Positions 36,099 through 47,029 of a stretch of 64,000 bases of DNA are shown here, in pieces. The stretch is from Eutrigla gurnardus (taxonomy: Eukaryota; Chordata; Actinopteri; Perciformes; Triglidae): positions 8,091,976 to 8,155,975 of the forward strand of contig OY741271.1 in assembly GCA_963514095.1 (NCBI GenBank), written 5' to 3'. Under the pieces are notes generated by a model. It worked only from the letters and a program-made list of their open reading frames with translations, did no database searches and had not been told where the DNA came from. The position numbers and the translations under genes are program-made. Numbering within the stretch: the stretch's first letter is position 1; each line of letters opens with the position of its first letter.

Positions 36099-37600
36099 TG
36101 TTGCAGGAGCAGATTTGGTTATTAATAGATAATGAATTATTAATAACAATAGAATGATCAACATTAATAGGATTATTAATAAAAAACAGGGCACCACCAT
36201 GAAATCCTCTAAACCTGGTGCGATTCTACCAAAGTACGCGTGTTGGGCAGGCAAAACAATCTTTTGTATTTTCACAACGCATATGTTTAATTTGGATAGC
36301 AGCAACCATGGATGTGACTTCATCTGCTGTAGAAGAGTATTCTCCTGCTAATGCGTGTCGGAGGTTTTGGTAACTATCTTTGACACTAGGAGGTTGTGGA
36401 AGTATAAACTCGTGGGCCGCTTTAGCGCTGGTTTTCCACAGAGGTTTAGCTTACTCCCTTTGGCATGGAGCAAGTCAATCAGGTGGTCGTCTAACTCTCT
36501 CAAATAATTGTCAACATTATGGTTTGAGTTGTCGGGATCAAAATGTTGAACATCTACCTATGAGCTCAAGCTCTTCAAGGTGGGTGCACTGTGGTGTCCT
36601 TCCTGGTGAAGGCTAGCCTAAGCCAGGTTGGGGAGGTGCGTTGAGTACAGATTTGTTACAAAGACTGGAATATATTGGAGGAAAACTTGTGTAAGTTATC
36701 CTGCATGTGTCTTCACTATCTGTGTCCAAGAGATGGGAAGCTGTGTAGCCGTTACCGCTGTCTCTTAGTGGAGCTTGTCATCGGACTTTGTGTCCATTGG
36801 TAACTGTTCCCATCTTCTGCATGGCGGGGGAGTCATCTTTTCACTAAAAGAAGAGTGAGAAATGGAGAAGCCTGAATCACACTGGCTGGACAAGCGTGTT
36901 GAGGGAAGACATACATGTTACATAAACACATAAACTTCAAGCACTCATTCATGTAGGAAAAAAGCTTAGACTCCGCAGTGTGCAGGTCATCTAAATAATG
37001 CAAGGCTTTCGTGTTGAACATCGCGTGAAGGAGACAGGCATTTTGAGCTTTTAGTGCTTCCGCTTCCCTCTAGTGCAGCTTTACTCTGAACCAAGAGACA
37101 GGTTTGTCTGTAGAATGTCAGTAGCAAGCATTTTTACAATGGACCATTGGATGATGTTACTACATCAGATCTGCTGTTCAGTAACACATTAATCTCCTCA
37201 TGGCATTCACTGAAGTTTAGTTTCTGAAAAAACTCAGAGTAGCCTGTCTGAAGGCTCTGTGCCATGGATGAGATTATTTTTTTTCAGGAGATCTCCATTG
37301 TGAGAGGAAGGAGGGGGGTTATAAATTGTAACTGCATATCAACAGAACTCTGCCTCACACGGGGCACCAATTATGTTGGGGCACTAGCAGGAGCAGATTC
37401 TGTGATTAATAGATAATTATTAATATCAATAGAATTATCGGCATTAATAGGATTATTAATAGAATTGGTTAAAATGGGGCACCACCCTGAAATCAGGGAA
37501 AAGATAACCGAACCTTGATTCAGTCTCAATATAAAGGGATTTGTACTCAAATGCCAATAATGAATAACTATTAGCATATGAGTACAAACAGTTGAAGGAA
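36099..37600. mobile_element. LTR retroelement remnant with two LTR-start copies
   Basis: Two direct copies of the same AT-rich LTR start (gcaggagcagattt/ttattaatag...gggcaccacc) lie at 36104-36215 and 37374-37490, about 1.27 kb apart. The second begins tgttggggcac, like the solo LTR at 39389. The DNA between is degenerate and has no intact frame. Family not determined. Confidence 0.55.
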
Positions 37601-37722
37601 TTGTGAATTCTTTGCAGGGAAGAGGTTGATATCATTCATTCTTATACGACATTAAAAAACAGCAGTATGTTTAAATGGGGTTTATTAACAATAAACAAAT
37701 AAACAGACACTAAGTCTAAGGG

Positions 37723-37733
37723 GGGGGGGGTTA
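37723..37733. repeat. Short poly-G run
   Basis: Ten G residues in AT-rich flanking DNA. Confidence 0.8.
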
Positions 37734-39747
37734 ACAAATGGTGGCTGTGGGTCAGCCGTGTGGTCAAGTTCATTGTGAGAGGTCCCTAACTTTGTAGCGT
37801 AATTACGTCCCAGCTGACAGAAAAATCAATCCAGTGCCAAGTGAAATGAAAAAAATTGACAATTCGTGTCAAAACAATTTATACAGTTTTGTGAATGTAT
37901 CAAAAACTGCTGTGAATTGATTATTGATTATTCTGAAAGTGTATACATCATCAATCTGATTTTGGCCTTATTCCAAATGTAGCATTTTTCGATTATGACT
38001 TGATGGATGTGTCGATATGATTTGTTTTTTAAGAGAATTCTTTGGACATAAATTTGGACATACATTAGATTCAGATATGCTTCTCATATGTGACCAGCCA
38101 CGGCAAAATGTCTAACGCATGGAAATCTGATAATATTAGACGAAGTTGTGGCCATTTGAATGTATGCTTCTCTGAAAACCATTCACTGAGAAAACTGGCC
38201 TGAAAGATTTGCAAATCTCACCTCACCTCCCCTCACTTGGCCAGAAAGAAAACGCAATGGTGCTCATCTGCATCTCATTCCCTCCCCTCCCTAGCCCTCC
38301 CCCCTACACAGTCCCGGCGGCATGGGCCGGCATTGGCGGGCCGTGCCCGCCCACAGAGTCAGCCGTTCCCGCCCTGGGCTGGAAGCTGTTTATTTTATTT
38401 GGGTTTTGTTTTTTACATCGGAGTGGCCAACTCTCTATATTAATCCTATCTTGGTTTGTCGATCATACAATTCAACCAATCCAATCAACGAACAAAGGCA
38501 ACGTGCTGACCAATTACAGGTGTGTCAACTCATGAGAGGGACGCCGTCAGTACTTGCCGTCCATGGTCGCAGTTGCTCATAGAGTCGCTAGTTAGCTGTG
38601 GTGTTCGGTATGGATATCCGTATTTTTTTCCCAAAAAAATACGCGGACAAGAAGTGACGACGCGAACAGGAGCGAGCAGGAAGCAGCGATATTCACTTGT
38701 ACTGGAAACGTCAGCAATGAAGTCAACAGTAACACTGGAGTAAACAATCTTGCTCGGAGAGGTAGCTCCCTGCTGTAGCTACCTCTCCTAGTATGAGTTC
38801 AGTGTTCAGGTTGACATCTGTGCTTCTGTTTCCAGTAGAAGTGAAGCTGTATGGTGCTATCTGCATGCCACAACCCTTGTTACTGGTCTTCTTGAATAAA
38901 TGCTTGAGTTGAATAAATGGACACAGCACTACACTATTTTGTTTGTTTGTTTTTTAGATTTTGGGATGAACTGCCCCTTTTTAGTAAGAGGAAAATTATT
39001 TCTCCGCACTGTAGGAGTGGTCACAGAGCCTTTGTTCAGCCTGAAGCAAATAAAATGTATGTTGAAAAGTTTGCCCCCCTTAAAAAATGTAATGCCCCCC
39101 CTTCATTTTCAGTGATATCTGGTATCTGTTAGCCTGCAGGCACTGTCTCAGTAGCTAGTGCTAACGATTTAGCAACTAGCCTATTGTCCTCAGGTATGCT
39201 AGTTGCTATCCCATTAGCATCACAGTCAATTCAAGCAATGCCAACAGGCCCCTTGGCACCTTACTGTTAAATCAGATGCCCACATTACTAAACAAAAACC
39301 TCCCATTACAGCTTAGTTTTGATGTGCATACAATTTTAAAACGACAGTACTGAGCTAACTTAGCCAGCTAAGCAAAGTAGATAACTTGTGTTGGGGTAGT
39401 AGCAGGAGCAGATTTGGTTATCATCAGCTAATTATTAATGTCAATATGATTATCGATATTAATAATTATATTTAATATGATATCATGATATAATCATGAA
39501 TAAACGGGGCACCACCCTGGGATCAGAGAAAATATAACTGTATTCAGTCCCAATACAAAGGTTTTATACTCACATGCCAACCATCGTGATCATTGGCATA
39601 GAAGTATAAAACAATCGAACAATTAAAAAGGCGTGAAATTCAAGCACTAGCCTTCACAACCAACTGGAGAGATGGCCGGGTGCAGCCACCAGATGGAGCT
39701 ATTCCTCACAGCGTTCAGGGGCGGAGCCACTGACGTCCGATAGGATC

Positions 39748-39789
<42 letters not shown>

Positions 39790-39812
39790 CGGGTAGAGAG
39801 AGAGGGAGAGAA
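39748..39812. repeat. (AG)n microsatellite inside the solo LTR
   Basis: About 36 bp of (GA)n followed by imperfect gagag units. Confidence 0.93.
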
Positions 39813-40387
39813 TGTGCGTGCAATATTCTAAGGCTCAGGAGGCGCGTTACTATCACACGGGAGCTCGTGAATGAACTGGCGTTCGTTTAGCGGGACCCCG
39901 GCCTTTTAACTGATAGTAGACGCTTACTGAGCTCGTGAATATGGCTGAGGTTAGTCAAAACACCGTTACAGAAATCAACCCAGCGGCGTGGGTACACCAT
40001 CAGCATTCAAATACAACAACACAGAAAGCAACGGACTCAGCGGTCCGTGATCAAAACTTAAAACACATTAACAAGAATTACAAGCACATCCTACACTATC
40101 AAACTTATGTCTCTGCCCAGACTGATAGCCTCTTACTGGTGTCGTTGCGTCAGCTGCGAGTCCGTCCTGGCGATGACGGCGTTCATTAACGTGGCGGCGG
40201 TAGTTCGGGAGTCCCGGCGGCAGCGGGGGGTCGTGATGAGTCGGCTAAGTCCAGACGAGAGTGGAGCGGAGAGCGAATAAAGAAAACAGTTTGTGTTTCT
40301 TCCTTCCGCGGGCGACAATCGCGGCTTGGTGATTTGGTCAGCTGACTTCAGACAGGGTCTGGTAGCTGGAATCCAGGAACCGGTTTG

Positions 40388-40620
40388 GTCTCCTGTTGCA
40401 GCGGTGTGCTGCGGTGGACAAGTCCACCTCCTGTTGCAACGTGGTGTTGTGATGGAAGAGCCTTGGCCTCCTGTTGCAGCGGTGTGCTGCGGTGGAGGGG
40501 TCGCCTCCTGTTGCAACGTGGTGTTGCGATGGAAGCGCGTTGGAAGCGCTGGCCTCCTGTTGCAGCGGTGTGCTGTGGTGGAGGAGCCGCCTCCTGTTGT
40601 AACGCGTGTTATGGTGGAGA
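40388..40620. repeat. Minisatellite of alternating A/B units
   Basis: Six copies of a cctcctgttgca(g/a)cg-led unit, 36-48 bp each. Units alternate between ...gcggtgtgctgcggtgg and ...acgtggtgttgtgatgg forms, giving an ~80-bp dimer. The open frames on both strands follow from the repeat. Confidence 0.85.
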
Positions 40621-40881
40621 GAGCTGGAAGCTGGCGCCGGTTTATATAGCTCATGGCTGCTCCCAGGGACCCCCTGGGGTACCTGCGGTTGTCAGCCAAT
40701 AGGGCACCAGTTGTGTGACGTTGCACTTCACACCCAGGTGAGAAGTGAAACTAAAATGTCAGTTGTAGTTTTTATCTCCTTTGTTCCTTTGTCCTGACCG
40801 CATGTGGAGGCTTTTGTAGGCCACATTGTGTAGTCCTAATGGCGAGGTCCCAACACTTGGATGCTAACGGAAACTCACCCC

Positions 40882-41330
40882 ATAAGAAACTGAAAAGTAT
40901 TCCTGAAAAGTATTCCTGCAGACTTTGTTGGCTCCGATGAAATAAGAGGTCCGGGCGGACTTTCTTTTCGTCTGCGGCTTTTTGGTGGATGCAGTCATCT
41001 CCGACATAACTACTGTATGTCCGTTTGCTCTCTTTCGGCAGCTAAATAATCCATCCGTATGCTGTACATAAGCTCTTGAGAAAGTTTGTTGCTCCATGAA
41101 TGTCTTCCAAGGAGAGAGTTCTCCTTTCTTCTTCCGTAGCATTTGCAGTCAAAGTTACGTATTTCCTCCATTTTGCTGTCTTTATCCCGTTGAAATGTAA
41201 CCGTAGATATAACATCTGATATCTTCTGCTCCAACTCCTCTGCTGCGAGGGACATGGGCGCTGAATAAGTAGCCATGTGTTTCGCTTCTAACGTGCAGCT
41301 GATTTGCTGAAAAAATAACAACAGAGATTG
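40882..41330 (-). pseudogene. Transposase-like N-terminal exon
   Basis: Minus-strand frames (41010-41339 and 40864-41142, separated by a frame change) carry a coiled-coil-like charged region and the phrase SYFIGANKVCRNTFQEYF, reminiscent of a VCxxxFL motif seen in teleost transposon proteins. The frame reaches a perfect splice donor (GGG|gtgagt, at about 40881) just before the LTR insertion. Identity is tentative. Confidence 0.4.
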
Positions 41331-41574
41331 AATGGCCAATGGTGATCAGTATGGAAATGACCTGCATCGCCGTACACGCCCCAGCAAAGACAGAGACAAC
41401 GGGAGATTTTTTCCAAAACTACAAATACAAAATGTATACTTTTAAGGCAACCAATAGGCTACTGTTATATGAAACCAGGAGTAGCTTCTTCACGATCTCA
41501 ACTAGCATATTCTGCAAAAAAAACGAAAATCACTCATTTTGAAAAAAAAAAGTGGTTTTGCCGTGGCGGGTCAC

Positions 41575-42580
41575 AATTGTTTCCCTCTTGCCTGTTTATG
41601 GTGTCTGTGTCATGTATAGCTGTATAAAGACAAAAAAGACAATTCTCAAAGCATCCACAAATGTTGGAATGCACCCTGTAACTGTGCTGCCAATCAAATA
41701 GCAACTTGGTGCTTCTGTGCTATTCATAAAAAGAATACCATGAACACAGATTGCTAAACGAGCAGGAATGTGAGTGTAATAATCCTTTTCATTAGCCATG
41801 TAAACACTTTAGTAGTAAAACATGTATGATATTTTGCGCATGTAAACACAGTCAGGGAGTGCACACACAATAGCAGAGCCCTTAAATTGTCACAGCAGTA
41901 TTGCGGTCATCATTACTATTAATTCCATCTGTCCTTTTCCAGATTCCACAAGATGTTTGCCATGTCTGCCATGAAAAACAGTTCATCCATATTAGCTACT
42001 GCAGTCAGTAATAATCCTTTATTGCTCATTCATCAAACTTGTAGAAAAAGAGCTCAACTGTTACCTCGGAAAGTATATTGAAGATATATAAATATATAGA
42101 GAACTGATGATCAAATCAATCTCAGCACAGTTTTTGGTAGATAGTCCAAGGTCAATAATGAACTTTCAATCCCAAGTTCCATAGTCTGCATACACTTCTC
42201 CTATGGTCAAATTCAACATACAATGCAACAGGTTGATGTCTAGCAGGTCAATGAGAGTCTGTCACTTTCCATCAACACAGTCATGAAGTAACAGGCTTTG
42301 TTCTGCTTTCAGCATGCCTGCCCTCATTATTCGGAGTTTGTGTGTGTTTGCATGCAAAGTTGGATATAGGTCAGACCAGGGTGTATGCATGGCTTTGTGT
42401 CTGTGTGTGTGCGATTTGGAGTGTTGAAAAGGCACTCTAATCTTTATCCATATAACAAGCGAAAACAATGAACGCATACAGACACACACTTTCCACCCTC
42501 CTGCTGCTCTCAGCATCTCCCCACTGTGGCAGCAGCACAATTCCCAGAAACTGCCCTCCATCCAGAACACACACGCACAC
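41575..42580. other. Intergenic, no gene seen
   Basis: AT-rich DNA with an old repeat block shared weakly with 34.56 kb. Confidence 0.4.
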
Positions 42581-42787
42581 ATGCATACACAAACACACAC
42601 ACACGCATACACAAACACACACACTATAGATTCCTATCTGTTGTGTGTGTGTGCGTATAAGTGAGCGCAGCACGTTTTACACGTGTGTCAACGTGTTTAC
42701 ATTGTGCACGAACTAAGTGCAACAGGACAATGGTGGGACGCAGTGGATATGACACGGCTCTGTGTGTGACTTTGTTGATGACCACAC

Positions 42788-42857
<70 letters not shown>

Positions 42858-42977
42858 AGGTATGTTTGTTTTTTCTGTAAACCTGTGTCTTTTGTTTGTC
42901 TCTGTGTTTGTTTTCCTCTGCACCCAGAATGCACCATCAGCTGTTGAGCATTGTGCTGATGAGCATTTGACCTTATA

Positions 42978-43040
<63 letters not shown>
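42580..43040. repeat. Microsatellite cluster: (CA)n, (GA)n, (GT)n
   Basis: (CA)n near 42590-42625; (CA)n 42785-42827 running directly into (GA)n 42827-42852; (GT)n 42980-43034. Confidence 0.95.
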
Positions 43041-43049
43041 TGACAGGGC

Positions 43050-44031
43050 CTAGTGCATGACCATGTCAACAATACTGAGCATATCAACACCTTTTGAAAA
43101 CCAATCCCAAATATCTTATTGTAGATGTGTTGCTTTACCAACAAGTCAAAAAAGCCAAGAATCTTTAACCTCTGACTCTTTTTGTGATCGCTTGTAAAAC
43201 TGATACAAAACTGAATAAAGGAAGACCCTTGATCCTGAGGAAACTCCATTAAAGATCTTCATTGAATTCCGCCGCTGCAGCGATTTCCCCTGTTGCTTAC
43301 TGTAGTGCAAATATCAACGAAGCGACAGGTGGTTCTGTCTCTGATGGGAGTTTCAGTAGCTGTAAACACCATGACATCAAAGGCTTTTCAACCAATACTT
43401 ATGTTTAGAGAATATTACAATAAATCTAAATATGTAGATATATAGCTCTTGGTCTTATCTGTGAGTTCTGCATGGATCCATTTGGTTCCATGCTGCTGCG
43501 CAGCAGGACGTTTGCTGTCTTTTGCTTGCTTGTGAACCCATTGTAAATGCAGAATGAAAATGTAATTTTTGTTCATTCATTACACATGTTTAAAATAGCA
43601 AATTATGATACTTACGTAGCACATGTTGGGCAGGCTTCAGCTACTTTCCATTGAATGCCACACAGAGCTGCATGTGAGCACCGATCTCGGGTGTTTCTTG
43701 AGTGTTTTACACACAGACACACATTCAGTAAACACACAGAATGCCACATGACCACTACAATCTCTTTATGAGCCACACATGAGTACACATCATCTAAATG
43801 TGCAAACACACACACACATAGTCATGTTTTTATGACTTTTTCGGACATCGATTAATTTCCTGGAGACTTAAACAGAACCACTACCAGCTATATTCCTGAC
43901 CCTTACTCTAACCTTAAACCAAGTCTTCATCCTAAAATGATTTACGTTATGTGCAATTGTCCAAAAAAAGGGTGAGTCACAATGTGAGTGTGTTATCAGA
44001 CATATGTCCCCACATGACTGGTAAAACACGC

Positions 44032-44067
<36 letters not shown>

Positions 44068-45950
44068 CATTCCCTCTGCAGTCAGTGATCCCCTCCCTCA
44101 GTCTTTAACATTTTCTGAATAGTTGCAGCGACCACAGAATACTTTCCCAACTTCTGCGGCCGACTAAACTGGAGTCTCTGCGTTCGCTCACTATCACTCC
44201 TCCATCTCATCCCTTCCTTTTTCTCTCCCTCTGTCCCAAGTCGACTCCTCTTTCTTACTTTCCTCCATCGCTTTTCTTGTTTCGCTTTAAATTTCTTGCT
44301 TTTTGCCTTCAAAACCCTGTTTTGTTGTTTTTTTCTCTCCAACATTCTCTTCTTCTTCTCGTCTTCTCTTCACTACGTGTCTATTTATCTTTACAACTAC
44401 TTTACCGTTTTATTCAGTTTGTATGAAATTGTTGTATAATTTTCCTGATCTTCACAAAAGTGATAAAACAGTTTGAAATGAATTAATCAGTACATGAATG
44501 AATCTTTGTATTAATGATGGATTGTGATGCTTGGTTTGCTCTGCTGTTGCTGTCTGCTGCCTTCAGGGCTGCAGACCTGTTGGAGGTTAATCAATGGTAT
44601 GAGTCACACCTGGTCCTGGTGTGCCTCATAAAAGCCAGAACAGCAGCTGATCCTTTGGAAGATCCATGAGTCTCCAAGCTGGGCTGTGACTATATACAGT
44701 TATGAAGGAGCCTCGGAAACACTAACAACTGAGGTTATGAAAGTTGGCTGTCACAAATAATTTGCATTTACAACATGTCTATGTCTACATGTTATTTCTT
44801 ACATTCCTTTTAGAATCAGAAGAAAGTGTTACTGACAAAAAAATAGAAATGAATGCTGACTGTGATGGATTAGATGTCCGCAGCAACCTTTGAGCCTCTG
44901 CAAATTGATTTTTTACAGAAATGAGCTGAAACCACAGGCTGCCTGGAAGGGAGGAAATCCAAATAGAAATGTATTGTATACTTTGGAAATTGGTGGGCAG
45001 TAGTAACACATAATTTTGAATAAATTAGGTAAAACATGGAAAGACACTATAATCCTTTAAGGAGCTGTAAGACAACCTACCACACTGTGGAAACTATGGG
45101 ATACACTTCACTGACTCACTTAATACACCAAACATAACTTGAACAATTAAATAAAAAACAAAAGTATCTGCCAAGAAAAATGTGCTTCTCTGCATTCCTA
45201 CCATCACACTGCTGCGTTCTAGCAGGGATGGGAGGCTCTGCTGAATTACAGCTTCTTAAAAGCACACATATAGTCAAGCAGTGACTCCCCTTTCCTCCGA
45301 AATACTATCACATTATTCCCCTTCACATCTAAATCATATTGAAGCGGTGGACAAGAGACCTCCTCCTCTGAGTTGGTGAAGAGAGGGGGTTGGTACACAG
45401 AGAAAATATCAATACCTTGCTTTATTTCGGCTTTGTTGACTATTGGTGCCTTTTTTATCTTGAAAATGACTTATTTGCCAGTGGCTCTACCACCTTGGTC
45501 ACATGAGAACAGACTGGACATTAGGAACACACTTCGGGTGTCATTGTCTCCAATTACACTGAGATGGGACCGTCATAGCTACAAGGTGGGATCTAGTAAA
45601 ACAAAAACAGATCCAGATAGGAGATAGGTGTGGATGCAATTTCTTAGTACAGGGAGGGTGAATACGAAGTTCACATGTCCAGGTAGCGCCAAAGTCTGGG
45701 CAAAGCTATGCAATGAACCCCACAACCGGAACCACAAACCACCTTTCACACACCCCAAACTGCAACAGGCCCACATATACATTGGCATGCTGAATTTTTC
45801 AAATTTACCGTATTTTTGTGATTTGATTCCATTTGAATGGACTATTCAATGGTTCATTATGATTGGATAAGGGTCCAACATGTTGACATCATAATCGTTA
45901 TGGCTTTACTACCATGGCACCTGAAAGTGGGGGGAACAAATGTAGGTTAC
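43050..45950. other. Intergenic, no gene seen
   Basis: Contains a pyrimidine-rich stretch (44090-44370), a (CA)n at 44034-44065 and the common fish repeat block at 43855-44030 (ggagacttaaacagaaccact ... cttaaaccaagtcttcatcc). No supported exon. Confidence 0.5.
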
Positions 45951-45956
45951 AGTTAT

Positions 45957-47025
45957 TTAATTTAATTTAATTCCATATACTTTAATTGTCCCCTTAGGGC
46001 AATTTGTCGTGGACTCACCAATGGTCCGCATTTTTAAAGGTACACAGCAAACAATAAATGTCAATCGATCAATTACCCGTACTGTTACAGTACACAGCAG
46101 CATAAAATATCAGTAATCTATCAATCAGTCAATCAATCAATCAAACATTCAATCATCAATCAATCAGTCAATTAATAACCTGTACTGATACAGTACAGAG
46201 TAAACAACACATATCGATCCGTTACCCATACCATCACAGCACACAAAGCAACAATAAATCGCAGTTGCCCAAACCATTACAATACACAGTGTTTTGTCAA
46301 CTGTACACACTAAACTACACACATGCATTCAGGATATTAACAGATGTTGGGATAAAGGAATGTTTGTAACGGTTCAACCTGCTCTGAGGAACTCTAAATC
46401 TCCTCCCGGAAGGAAGCAGCTGGTGCTCTGAATGGAGAATATGAGATTGATCAGACAGAATTTTCCGTGCGTGTCTCAAGGTGGATTGTTCGTAAATGGT
46501 TTGAAGAAAAACATGATCTTTGACGCCCATAATTTTCATGGCATGCTGTACCAAACGATTAATTTGTGTCTTCAGTTGTACAGAGAAGTTGCCGTACCAG
46601 GCTGTAATGCCCTACTTTATAGTACTCTCCAGTGCAGCATGATAAAACAACAACATAAACTTCTGCTCAACACCGAAAGCTCTCAATCTGCACAGAAAAT
46701 ACAATCTCTGTTACAGTTTGGAGCAGAGACTCTCCACATGGGCCCTCGAGCTGAGTGTGTCATCAATGTAAACTCCCACGTACTTATATGAAGAGACCTG
46801 AGCGATGGGTTTTCTTTACAATTAGCATCAGATGATTAGAGTCACACCACTGAACAAACTTACAGATCTCAGAATGGTAAGCTACTGGACTTCCATCTTT
46901 GTGCAACCACCCCAGAATGGCAGAATCATCTGAAAATGTGATGATGTAATTATCAGGATGGACTTTTATGCAATCGCTGGTGTATAATGTAGAAAGCACA
47001 GGGGAGCTAAAATGTAACATGCTAA
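45957..47025 (-). mobile_element. 5'-truncated LINE (Rex1/L2/CR1-type) fragment
   Basis: On the minus strand, the frame at 47020-46784 contains the reverse-transcriptase region around FSDDSAILGWL, an F-[AS]DD catalytic box. It is followed by a KYVGVYIDDTLS block and, after a frame change, by the conserved C-terminal SGRRFRVPQSRLNRYKHSFI (46440-46330). The 3' tail near 45957-46010 reads ccctaaggggacaatt and ends in ATTAA repeats. 5'-truncated and frameshifted. Confidence 0.8.
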
Positions 47026-47029
47026 AATG

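Larger units (their letters stand above)
39389..40855. mobile_element. Solo LTR (1467 bp) with target duplication
   Basis: Starts tgttggggtag, ends aggtcccaaca (TG...CA with inverted ends), and is flanked by a CTTG duplication at 39385-39388 and 40856-40859. Its first 230 bp match the LTR starts at 36.1 and 37.4 kb. It contains a (GA)n tract and a minisatellite. No internal retroviral genes here. Confidence 0.85.
38085..41574 (-). mobile_element. DNA transposon interrupted by a solo LTR
   Basis: Left end tgtgaccagccacggcaaaa and right end ttttgccgtggcgggtcaca are inverted repeats with one mismatch over about 19 bp. Inside, near the right end, is a minus-strand transposase-like exon. The solo LTR 39389-40855 is nested within. 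Target duplication unclear. Confidence 0.6.

Noticed and set aside
40133..40726. 197-codon minus-strand open frame
   Set aside because: Dominated by the A/B minisatellite inside the solo LTR; repetitive TAATG/NRR residues, no known protein.
42713..43249. 178-codon minus-strand open frame
   Set aside because: Mostly poly-HT and poly-CV from CA/GT repeats.
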